A DNA stretch of 64,000 nt from Haliclona indistincta (taxonomy: Eukaryota > Porifera > Demospongiae > Haplosclerida > Chalinidae), in NCBI GenBank assembly GCA_964017065.1, contig OZ024792.1, positions 3,591,754 to 3,655,753 on the forward strand, read 5' to 3'. Of this stretch, positions 11,115-22,533 are shown piece by piece (position 1 is the stretch's first letter; each line of letters opens with the position of its first letter). Both the position numbers and the translations under genes were made by a program. The notes beneath the pieces were generated by a model. That model saw nothing but the letters and a program-made list of their open reading frames with translations. It did not search any database and had not been told where the DNA came from.

Positions 11115-13220
11115 TGGGGTTTTGTGAATTCGCAGTGGGACCCCAGTGGTGCACCCTTCGGGTTATTGTGAATTCGCGATGGGACCCCAGTGGTGCACCT
11201 TTGGGGTTTGTTTATTCGCGGTGGGACCCCAGTAGTGCACCGTTGGGGTTTTGTGAATTCGCAGTCCGACCCCAGTGGTGCACACTTGGGGTTTTGTTTA
11301 TTCGCGGTGGGACCCCAGTTGTGCATCGTTGGGGTTTTGTTAATTCGCAGTTGGACCCCAGTGGTGCACCCTTGGGGTTTTGTGAATTCGCGGTGGGACC
11401 CCAGTGGTGCACCCTTGGGGTTTTTAAATTCGCAGTGGTACCCCAGTGGTGCACTCTTGGCGTTTTGTGAATTCGCAGTGGGACCCCAGTGGTGCACCCT
11501 TGGGGTTTTGTGAATTCGCGGTGGGACCCCAGTGGTGCACCCTTGGGGTTTTTAAATTCGCAGTGGTACCCCAGTGGTGCACTCTTGGGGTTTTGTGAAT
11601 TCGCAGTGTGACCCTAGTTGTGCACCCTTGGGGTTTTGGAAATTCGCAGTGGGACCCCAGTGGTGCACCCTTGGGGTTTTGTGAATTCGCAGTGGGACCC
11701 CAGTGGTGCACCCTTCGGGTTTTGTGCATTCGCGATGGGAACCCAGTGGTGCACCCTTGGGGTTTGTTTATTCGCGGTGGGACCCCAGTAGTGCACCGTT
11801 GGGGTTTTGTGAATTCGCAGTCCGACCCCAGTGGTGCACACTTGGGGTTTTGTTTATTCGCGGTGGGACCCCAGTAGTGCATCGTTGGGGTTGTGTGAAT
11901 TCGCAGTGGGACCCCAGTGGTGCACCCTTGGGGTTTTGAGAATTCGCGGTGGGACCCCAGTGGTGCACCCTTGGGGTTTTTAAATTCGCAGTGGTACCCC
12001 AGTGGTGCACTCTTGGGGTTTTGTGAATTCGCAGTGGGACCCCAGTGGTGCACCCTTGGGGTTTTGTGAATTCGCGGTGGGACCCCAGTGGTGCACCCAT
12101 GGGGTTTTGGATATTCGCAGTGGGACCCCAGCGGTGTACCCTTGGGGTTTTGTGAATTCGCAGTGGGACCCCAGTGGTGCACCCATGGGGTTTTGTGAAT
12201 TCGCGGTGGGACCCCAGTGGTGCACCCTTGGGGTTTTTAAATTCGCAGTGGTACCCCAGTGGTGCACTCTTGGGGTTTTGTGAATTCGCAGTGGGACCCC
12301 AGTTGTGCACCCTTGGGGTTTTGGAAATTTGCAGTGGGACCCCAGTGGTGCACCCTTGGGGTTTTGTGAATTCGCGGTGGGACCCCAGTGGTGCACCCTT
12401 GGGGTTTTTAAATTCGCAGTGGTACCCCAGTGGAGCACTCTTGGGGTTTTGTGAATTCGCAGTGGGACCCCAGTTGTGCACCCTTGCGGTTTTGGAAAAT
12501 CGCAGTCCGACCCCAGTGGTGCACCCTTGGGGTTTTGTGAATTCGCGGTGGGACTCCAGTGGTGCACCCTTGGGGTTTTGTGAATTCGCGGTGGGACCCC
12601 AGTGGTGCACCCTTGGGGTTTTTAAATTCGCAGTGGTACCCCAGTGGTGCACTCTTGGGGTTTTGTGAATTCGCAGTGGGACCCCAGTGGTGCACCCTTG
12701 GGGTTTTGTGAATTCGCGGTGGGACCCCAGTGGTGCACCCATGGGGTTTTGGAAATTCGCAGTGGGACCCCAGCGGTACAACCTTGGGGTTTTGTGAATT
12801 CGCAGTGGGACCCCAGTGGTGCACCCTTGGGGTTTTGTAAATTCGCGGTATGACCCCAATGGTGCACCCTTGGGGTTTTCTTTATTCGCGGTGGGACCCC
12901 GGTAGTGCACCCTTGGGGTTTTGTAAATTCGCAGTCCGACCCCAGTGGTGCACCCTCGGGGTTTTGTTTATTCGCTGTGGGACCCCAATAGTGCACCCTT
13001 GGTGTTTATTGAATTCGAGGTGGGAACCCAATGGTGAAACCTTAGGGTTTTATGAATTCGCGGTGGCGCCCAAATGGTGCACCCTTGGGTTTTGTGAATT
13101 TGCAGTGGGACCACAGTGGTGCACCCTTGGGGTTTCGCGGTGGGACCCCAGTGGTGCACCAATGGGGTTTTGGAAGTTCGCAGTGGGACCCCAGCGGTGC
13201 ACCCTTGGGGTTTTGTGAAT
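11115..13220 (+). repeat. Nested internal repeat, second occurrence
   Basis: Second occurrence of 7,570-9,760 within copy 1 of the large unit, missing the three monomers named there. Copy 2 of the large unit preserves the same arrangement, so the nested doubling predates the 7.6-kb duplication. Confidence 0.7.
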
Positions 13221-13226
13221 TCGCAG

Positions 13227-16200
13227 TCCGACCCCAGTGGTGCACACTTGGGGTTTTGTTTATTCGCGGTGGGACCCCAGTAGTGCATCGTTGGGGTTTT
13301 GTGAATTCGCAGTGGGACCCCAGTGGTGCACCCTTGGGGTTTGTGAATTCGCGGTGGGACCCCAGTGGTGCACCCTTGGGGTTTTTAAATTCGCAGTGGT
13401 ACCCCAGTGTTGCACTCTTGGGGTTTTGTGAATTCGCAGTGGGACCCCAGTTGTGCACCGTTGGGATTTTGGAAATTCGCAGTGGGACCCCAGTGGTGCA
13501 CCCTTGGGGTTTTGTGAATTCGCAGTGGGACCCCAGTGGTGAACCCTTCGGGTTTTGTGCATTCGCGATTGGACCCCAGTGGTGCACCCTTGGGGTTTGT
13601 TTATTCGCGGTGGGACCCCAGTAGTGCACCGTTGGGCTTTTGTGAATTCGCAGTCCGACCCCAGTGGTGCACCCTTGGGGTTTTCAAATTCGCAGTGGTA
13701 CCCCAGTGGTGCACTCTTGGGGTTTTGTGAATTCGCAGTGGGACCCCAGTGGTGCACCCTTGGGGTTTTGTGAATTCGCGGTGGGACCCCAGTGGTGCAC
13801 CCTTGGGGTTTTTAAATTCGCAGTGGTACCCCAGTGGTGCACTCTTGGGGTTTTGTGAATTCGCAGTGTGACCGTAGTTGTGCACCCTTGGGGTTTTGGA
13901 AATTCGCAGTGGGACCCCAGTGGTGCACCCTTGGGGTTTTGTGAATTCGCAGTGGGACACCAGTGGTGAACCCTTCGGGTTTTGTGCATTCGCGATTGGA
14001 CCCCAGTGGTGCACCCTTGGGGTTTGTTTATTCGCGGTGGGACCCCAGTAGTGCACCGTTGGGCTTTTGTGAATTCGCAGTCCGACCCCAGTGGTGCACA
14101 CTTGGGGTTTTGTTTATTCGCGGTGGGACCCCAGTAGTGCATCGTCGGGGTTGTGTGAATTCGCAGTGGGACCCCAGTGGTGCACCCTTGGGGTTTTGTG
14201 AATTCGCGGTGGGACCCCAGTGGTGCACCCTTGGGGTCTTTAAATTCGCAGTGGTACCCCAGTGGTGCACTCTTGGGGTTTTGTGAATTCGCAGTGGGAC
14301 CCCAGTGGTGCACCCTTGGGGTTTTGTCAATTCGCGGTGGGACCCCAGTGGTGCACCCTTGGGGTTTTTAAATTCGCAGTGGGACCCCAGTGGTGCTACC
14401 TTGGGGTTTTGTGAATTCGCGGTGGGACCCCAGTGGTGCACCCTTGGGGTTTTGTGAATTCGCGGTGGGACCCCAGTGGTGCACCCTTAGGGTTTTTAAA
14501 TTCGCAGTGGTACCCCTGTGGTGCACTCTTGGGGTTTTGTGAATTCGCCGTGGGACCCCAGTGGTGCACCCTTGGGGTTTTGTGAATTCGCAGTGGGACC
14601 CCGGTGGTGCACCGTTCGGGTTTTGTGAATTGCGATGGGACCCCAGAGGTGCACCCTTGGGGTTTGTTTATTCGCGGTGGGACCACAGTAGTGCACCGTT
14701 GGGGTTTTGTGAAATCGCAGTCCGACCCCAGTAGTGCACACTTGGGGTTTTGTTTATTCGCGGTGGGACCCCAGTAGTGCATCGTTGGGGTTTTGTGAAT
14801 TCGCAGTGGGACCCCAGTGGTGCACCCTTGGGGTTTTGTGAATTCGCGGTGGGACCCCAGTGGTGCACCCTTGGGGTTTTTTAATTCGCAGTGGTACCCC
14901 AGTGGTGCACTCTTGGGGTTTTGTGAATTCGCAGTGGGACCCCAGTGGTGCAACCTTGGGGTATTGAGAATTCGCGGTGGGACCCCAGTGGTGCACCCTT
15001 GGGGTTTTTTAATTCGCAGTGGTACCCCAGTGTTGCACTCTTGTGGTTTTGTGAATTCGCAGTGGGACCCCAGTTGTGCACCGTTGGGGTTTTGGAAATT
15101 CGCAGTGGGACCCCAGTGGTGCACCCTTGGGGTTTTGTGAATTCGCAGTGGGACCCCAGTGGTGCACCCTTCGGGTTATTGTGAATTCGCGATGGGACCC
15201 CAGTGGTGCACCTTTGGGGTTTGTTTATTCGCGGTGGGACCCCAGTAGTGCACCGTTGGGGTTTTGTGAATTCGCAGTCCGACCCCAGTGGTGCACACTT
15301 GGGGTTTTGTTTATTCGCGGTGGGACCCCAGTAGTGCATCGTTGGGGTTTTGTTAATTCGCAGTTGGACCCCAGTGGTGCACCCTTGGGGTTTTGTGAAT
15401 TCGCGGTGGGACCCCAGTGGTGCACCCTTGGGGTTTTTAAATTCGCAGTGGTACCCCAGTGGTGCACTCTTGGCGTTTTGTGAATTCGCAGTGGGACCCC
15501 AGTGGTGCACCCTTGGGGTTTTGTGAATTCGCGATGGGACCCCAGTGGTGCACCCTTGGGGTTTTTAAATTCGCAGTGGTACCCCAGTGGTGCACTCTTG
15601 GGGTTTTGTGAATTCGCAGTGTGACCCTAGTTGTGCACCCTTGGGGTTTTGGAAATTCGCAGTGGGACCCCAGTGGTGCACCCTTGGGGTTTTGTGAATT
15701 CGCAGTGGGACCCCAGTGGTGCACCCTTCGGGTTTTGTGCATTCGCGATGGGAACCCAGTGGTGCACCCTTGGGGTTTGTTTATTCGCGGTGGGACCCCA
15801 GTAGTGCACCGTTGGGGTTTTGTGAATTCGCAGTCCGACCCCAGTGGTGCGCACTTGGGGTTTTGTTTATTCGCGGTGGGACCCCAGTAGTGCATCGTTG
15901 GGGTTGTGTGAATTCGCAGTGGGACCCCAGTGGTGCACCCTTGGGGTTTTGAGAATTCGCGGTGTGACCCCAGTGGTGCACCCTTGGGGTTTTTAAATTC
16001 GCAGTGGTACCCCAGTGGTGCACTCTTGGGGTTTTGTGAATTCGCAGTGGGACCCCAGAGGTGCACCCTTGGGGTTTTGTGAATTCGCGGTGGGACCCCA
16101 GTGGTGCACCCATGGGGTTTTGGATATTCGCAGTGGGACCCCAGCGGTGTACCCTTGGGGTTTTGTGAATTCGCAGTGGGACCCCAGTGGTGCACCCATG

Positions 16201-19200
16201 GGGTTTTGTGAATTCGCGGTGGGACCCCAGTGGTGCACCCTTGGGGTTTTTAAATTCGCAGTGGTACCCCAGTGGTGCACTCTTGGGGTTTTGTGAATTC
16301 GCAGTGGGACCCCAGTTGTGCACCCTTGGGGTTTTGGAAATTTGCAGTGGGACCCCAGTGGTGCACCCTTGGGGTTTTGTGAATTCGCGGTGGGACCCCA
16401 GTGGTGCACCCTTGGGGTTTTTAAATTCGCAGTGGTACCCCAGTGGAGCACTCTTGGGGTTTTGTGAATTCGCAGTGGGACCCCAGTTGTGCACCCTTGC
16501 GGTTTTGGAAATTCGCAGTCCGACCCCAGTGGTGCACCCTTGGGGTTTTGTGAATTCGCGGTGGGACTCCAGTGGTGCACCCTTGGGGTTTTGTGAATTC
16601 GCGGTGGGACCCCAGTGGTGCACCCTTGGGGTTTTTAAATTCGCAGTGGTACCCCAGTGGTGCACTCTTGGGGTTTTGTGAATTCGCAGTGGGACCCCAG
16701 TGGTGCACCCTTGGGGTTTTGTGAATTCGCGGTGGGACCCCAGTGGTGCACCCATGGGGTTTTGGAAATTCGCAGTGGGACCCCAGCGGTACAACCTTGG
16801 GGTTTTGTGAATTCGCAGTGGGACCCCAGTGGTGCACCCTTGGGGTTTTGTAAATTCGCGGTATGACCCCAATGGTGCACCCTTGGGGTTTTGTGAATTC
16901 CCGGTTGGACCCAAATGGTGCACCCTTGGGGTTTTGTTTAATCGCGTTGAGACCCCAATGGTGCACCCTTGGGGTTATGTGAATTCGCGGTGTGATTCCA
17001 GTAGTGCACCCTTGGGGTTTTCTTTATTCGCGGTGGGACCCCGGTAGTGCACCCTTGGGGTTTTGTAAATTCGCAGTCCGACCCCAGTGGTGCACCCTCG
17101 GGGTTTTGTTTATTCGCTGTGGGACCCCAATAGTGCACCCTTGGTGTTTATTGAATTCGAGGTGGGAACCCAATGGTGAAACCTTAGGGTTTTATGAATT
17201 CGCGGTGGCGCCCAAATGGTGCACCCTTGGGTTTTGTGAATTTGCAGTGGGACCACAGTGGTGCACCCTTGGGGTTTCGCGGTGGGACCCCAGTGGTGCA
17301 CCAATGGGGTTTTGGAAGTTCGCAGTGGGACCCCAGCGGTGCACCCTTGGGGTTTTGTGAATTCGCAGTGGGACCCCAGTGGTGCACCCTTGGGGTTTTG
17401 TGAATTCGCGGTGGGACCCCAGTGGTGCACCCTTGGGGTTTTTAAATTCGCAGTGGTACACCAGTGGTGCACTCTTGGGGTTTTGTGAATTCGCAGTGGG
17501 ACCACAGTTGTGCACCCTTGGGGTTTTGGAAATTCGCAGTGGGACCCCAGTGGTGCACCCTTGGGGTTTTTAAATTCGCAGTGGTACACCAGTGGTGCAC
17601 CCTTGGGGTTTTGTGAATTCGCTGTGGGACCCCAGTGGTACACCCTTCGGGTTTTCTGCATTCGCGATGGGACCCCAGTGGTGCACCCTTGGGGTTTGTT
17701 TATTGGCGGTGGGAGCCCAGAAGTGCACCGTTGGGGTTTAGTGAATTCGCAGTCCGACCCCAGTGGTGCACACTTGGGGTTTTGTTTATTCGCGGTGGGA
17801 CCCCAGTAGTGCATCGTTGGGGTTTTGTGAATTCGCAGTGGGACCCCAGTGGTGCACCCTTGGGGTTTTGTCAATTCGCGGTGGGACCCCAGTGGTGCAC
17901 CCTTGGGGTTTTTTAATTCGCAGTGGTACCCCAGTGGTGCACTCTTGGGGTTTTGTGAATTCGCAGTGGGACCCCAGTGGTGCACACTTGGGGTATTGAG
18001 AATTCGCGGTGGGACCCCAGTGGTGCACCCTTGGGGTTTTTAAATTCGCAGTGGTACCCCAGTGTTGCACTCTTGGGGTTTTGTGAATTCGCAGTGGGAA
18101 CCCAGTTGTGCACCGTTGGGGTTTTGGAAATTCGCAGTGGGACCCCAGTGGTGCACCCTTGGGGTTTTGTGAATTCGCAGTGGGACCCCAGTGGTGCACC
18201 CTTCGGGTTATTGTGAATTCGCGATGGGACCCCAGTGGTGCACCTTTGGGGTTTGTTTATTTGCGGTGGGACCCCAGTAGTGCACCGTTGGGGTTTTGTG
18301 AATTCGCAGTCCGACCCCAGTGGTGCACACTTGGGGTTTTGTTTATTCGCGGTGGGACCCCAGTAGTGCATCGTTGGGGTTTTGTTAATTCGCAGTGGGA
18401 CCCCAGTGGTGCACCCTTGGGGTTTTGTGAATTCGCGGTGGGACCCCAGTGGTGCACCCTTGGGGTTTTTTAATTCGCAGTGGTACCCCAGTGGTGCACT
18501 CTTGGCGTTTTGTGAATTCGCAGTGGGACCCCAGTGGTGCAACCTTGGGGTTTTGTGAATTCGCGGTGGGACCCCAGTGGTGCACCCTTGGGGTTTTTAA
18601 ATTCGCAGTGGTACCCCAGTGGTGCACTCTTGGGGTTTTGTGAATTCGCAGTGTGACCCTAGTTGTGCACCCTTGGGGTTTTGGAAATTCGCAGTGGGAC
18701 CCCAGTGGTGCACCCTTGGGGTTTTGTGAATCGCAGTGGGACCCCAGTGGTGCACCCTTCGGGTTATTGTGAATTCGCGATGGGACCCCAGTGGTGCACC
18801 TTTGGGGTTTGTTTATTCGCGGTGGGACCCCAGTAGTGCACCGTTGGGGTTTTGTGAATTCGCAGTCCGACCCCAGTGGTGCACACTTGGGGTTTTGTTT
18901 ATTCGCGGTGGGACCCCAGTTGTGCATCGTTGGGGTTTTGTTAATTCGCAGTTGGACCCCAGTGGTGCACCCTTGGGGTTTTGTGAATTCGCGGTGGGAC
19001 CCCAGTGGTGCACCCTTGGGGTTTTTAAATTCGCAGTGGTACCCCAGTGGTGCACTCTTGGCGTTTTGTGAATTCGCAGTGGGACCCCAGTGGTGCACCC
19101 TTGGGGTTTTGTGAATTCGCGGTGGGACCCCAGTGGTGCACCCTTGGGGTTTTTAAATTCGCAGTGGTACCCCAGTGGTGCACTCTTGGGGTTTTGTGAA

Positions 19201-20828
19201 TTCGCAGTGTGACCCTAGTTGTGCACCCTTGGGGTTTTGGAAATTCGCAGTGGGACCCCAGTGGTGCACCCTTGGGGTTTTGTGAATTCGCAGTGGGACC
19301 CCAGTGGTGCACCCTTCGGGTTTTGTGCATTCGCGATGGGAACCCAGTGGTGCACCCTTGGGGTTTGTTTATTCGCGGTGGGACCCCAGTAGTGCACCGT
19401 TGGGGTTTTGTGAATTCGCAGTCCGACCCCAGTGGTGCACACTTGGGGTTTTGTTTATTCGCGGTGGGACCCCAGTAGTGCATCGTTGGGGTTGTGTGAA
19501 TTCGCAGTGGGACCCCAGTGGTGCACCCTTGGGGTTTTGAGAATTCGCGGTGGGACCCCAGTGGTGCACCCTTGGGGTTTTTAAATTCGCAGTGGTACCC
19601 CAGTGGTGCACTCTTGGGGTTTTGTGAATTCGCAGTGGGACCCCAGTGGTGCACCCTTGGGGTTTTGTGAATTCGCGGTGGGACCCCAGTGGTGCACCCA
19701 TGGGGTTTTGGATATTCGCAGTGGGACCCCAGCGGTGTACCCTTGGGGTTTTGTGAATTCGCAGTGGGACCCCAGTGGTGCACCCATGGGGTTTTGTGAA
19801 TTCGCGGTGGTACCCCAGTGGTGCACCCTTGGGGTTTTTAAATTCGCAGTGGTACCCCAGTGGTGCACTCTTGGGGTTTTGTGAATTCGCAGTGGGACCC
19901 CAGTTGTGCACCCTTGGGGTTTTGGAAATTTGCAGTGGGACCCCAGTGGTGCACCCTTGGGGTTTTGTGAATTCGCGGTGGGACCCCAGTGGTGCACCCT
20001 TGGGGTTTTTAAATTCGCAGTGGTACCCCAGTGGAGCACTCTTGGGGTTTTGTGAATTCGCAGTGGGACCCCAGTTGTGCACCCTTGCGGTTTTGGAAAT
20101 TCGCAGTCCGACCCCAGTGGTGCACCCTTGGGGTTTTGTGAATTCGCGGTGGGACTCCAGTGGTGCACCCTTGGGGTTTTGTGAATTCGCGGTGGGACCC
20201 CAGTGGTGCACCCTTGGGGTTTTTAAATTCGCAGTGGTACCCCAGTGGTGCACTCTTGGGGTTTTGTGAATTCGCAGTGGGACCCCAGTGGTGCACCCTT
20301 GGGGTTTTGTGAATTCGCGGTGGGACCCCAGTGGTGCACCCATGGGGTTTTGGAAATTCGCAGTGGGACCCCAGCGGTACAACCTTGGGGTTTTGTGAAT
20401 TCGCAGTGGGACCCCAGTGGTGCACCCTTGGGGTTTTGTAAATTCGCGGTATGACCCCAATGGTGCACCCTTGGGGTTTTCTTTATTCGCGGTGGGACCC
20501 CGGTAGTGCACCCTTGGGGTTTTGTAAATTCGCAGTCCGACCCCAGTGGTGCACCCTCGGGGTTTTGTTTATTCGCTGTGGGACCCCAATAGTGCACCCT
20601 TGGTGTTTATTGAATTCGAGGTGGGAACCCAATGGTGAAACCTTAGGGTTTTATGAATTCGCGGTGGCGCCCAAATGGTGCACCTTTGGGTTGTGTGAAT
20701 TTGCAGTGGGACCACAGTGGTGCACCCTTGGGGTTTCGCGGTGGGACCCCAGTGGTGCACCAATGGGGTTTTGGAAGTTCGCAGTGGGACCCCAGCGGTG
20801 CACCCTTGGGGTTTTGTGAATTCGCAGT
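13227..20828 (+). repeat. Higher-order repeat unit, copy 2 (about 7,602 bp)
   Basis: Tandem copy of 5,669-13,226. By eye the two differ at few positions and by about one added monomer (44 bp) in the 8.4-8.9 kb / 16.0-16.5 kb part, so the duplication is recent. After about 20,828 the copy stops tracking copy 1. Confidence 0.87.
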
Positions 20829-21471
20829 GGGACCCCAGTGGTGCACCCTTGGGGTTTTGTGAATTCGCGGTGGGACCCCAGTGGTGCACCCTTGGGGTTT
20901 TGTGAATTCGCTGTGGGACCCCAGTGGTACACCCTTCGGGTTTTCTGCATTCGCGATGGGACCCCAGTGGTGCACCCTTGGGGTTTTGGAAATTCGCAGT
21001 GGGACCCCAGTGGTGCACCCTTGGGGTTTTTAAATTCGCAGTGGTACACCAGTGGTGCACCCTTGGGGTTTTGTGAATTCGCTGTGGGACCCCAGTGGTA
21101 CACCCTTCGGGTTTTCTGCATTCGCGATGGGACCCCAGTGGTGCACCCTTGGGGTTTGTTTATTGGCGGTGGGAGCCCAGAAGTGCACCGTTGGGGTTTA
21201 GTGAATTCGCAGTCCGACCCCAGTGGTGCACACTTGGGGTTTTGTTTATTCGCGGTGGGACCCCAGTAGTGCATCGTTGGGGTTTTGTGAATTCGCAGTG
21301 GGACCCCAGTGGTGCACCCTTGGGGTTTTTTAATTCGCAGTGGTACCCCAGTGGTGCACTCTTGGGGTTTTGTGAATTCGCAGTGGGACCCCAGTGGTGC
21401 ACCCTTGGGGTATTGAGAATTCGCGGTGGGACCCCAGTGGTGCACCCTTGGGGTTTTTAAATTCGCAGTGG
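20410..21471 (+). repeat. 1,062-bp tandem duplication, copy 1
   Basis: The stretch containing TAAATTCGCGGTATGACCCC, TTCGCTGTGGGACCCCAATAG, the short monomer GGGGTTTCGCGGTGGG and GCATTCGCGATGGG is followed directly by a second copy at a constant offset of 1,062 bp. It is almost identical; one visible difference is CACCTTTGGGTTG (20,681) against CACCCTTGGGTTT (21,743). Confidence 0.88.
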
Positions 21472-22533
21472 TACCCCAGTGGTGCACCCTTGGGGTTTTG
21501 TAAATTCGCGGTATGACCCCAATGGTGCACCCTTGGGGTTTTCTTTATTCGCGGTGGGACCCCGGTAGTGCACCCTTGGGGTTTTGTAAATTCGCAGTCC
21601 GACCCCAGTGGTGCACCCTCGGGGTTTTGTTTATTCGCTGTGGGACCCCAATAGTGCACCCTTGGTGTTTATTGAATTCGAGGTGGGAACCCAATGGTGA
21701 AACCTTAGGGTTTTATGAATTCGCGGTGGCGCCCAAATGGTGCACCCTTGGGTTTTGTGAATTTGCAGTGGGACCACAGTGGTGCACCCTTGGGGTTTCG
21801 CGGTGGGACCCCAGTGGTGCACCAATGGGGTTTTGGAAGTTCGCAGTGGGACCCCAGCGGTGCACCCTTGGGGTTTTGTGAATTCGCAGTGGGACCCCAG
21901 TGGTGCACCCTTGGGGTTTTGTGAATTCGCGGTGGGACCCCAGTGGTGCACCCTTGGGGTTTTGTGAATTCGCTGTGGGACCCCAGTGGTACACCCTTCG
22001 GGTTTTCTGCATTCGCGATGGGACCCCAGTGGTGCACCCTTGGGGTTTTGGAAATTCGCAGTGGGACCCCAGTGGTGCACCCTTGGGGTTTTTAAATTCG
22101 CAGTGGTACACCAGTGGTGCACCCTTGGGGTTTTGTGAATTCGCTGTGGGACCCCAGTGGTACACCCTTCGGGTTTTCTGCATTCGCGATGGGACCCCAG
22201 TGGTGCACCCTTGGGGTTTGTTTATTGGCGGTGGGAGCCCAGAAGTGCACCGTTGGGGTTTAGTGAATTCGCAGTCCGACCCCAGTGGTGCACACTTGGG
22301 GTTTTGTTTATTCGCGGTGGGACCCCAGTAGTGCATCGTTGGGGTTTTGTGAATTCGCAGTGGGACCCCAGTGGTGCACCCTTGGGGTTTTTTAATTCGC
22401 AGTGGTACCCCAGTGGTGCACTCTTGGGGTTTTGTGAATTCGCAGTGGGACCCCAGTGGTGCACCCTTGGGGTATTGAGAATTCGCGGTGGGACCCCAGT
22501 GGTGCACCCTTGGGGTTTTTAAATTCGCAGTGG
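21472..22533 (+). repeat. 1,062-bp tandem duplication, copy 2
   Basis: Direct tandem copy of 20,410-21,471. A third occurrence of most of it lies at about 24,290-25,350, offset a further 2,817 bp. Confidence 0.88.

Larger units (their letters stand above)
5669..13226 (+). repeat. Higher-order repeat unit, copy 1 (7,558 bp)
   Basis: The variant pattern of this stretch repeats immediately downstream at an offset of 7,558 bp, becoming 7,602 and then 7,601 after one-monomer changes. Rare private variants are shared between the copies: TTTTCAAATTC at 6,121 and 13,681, and GTTGGGATTTTGG at 5,902 and 13,460. The left edge is defined by TCCGACCCC joining the standard GAATTCGCAG. Confidence 0.88.
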
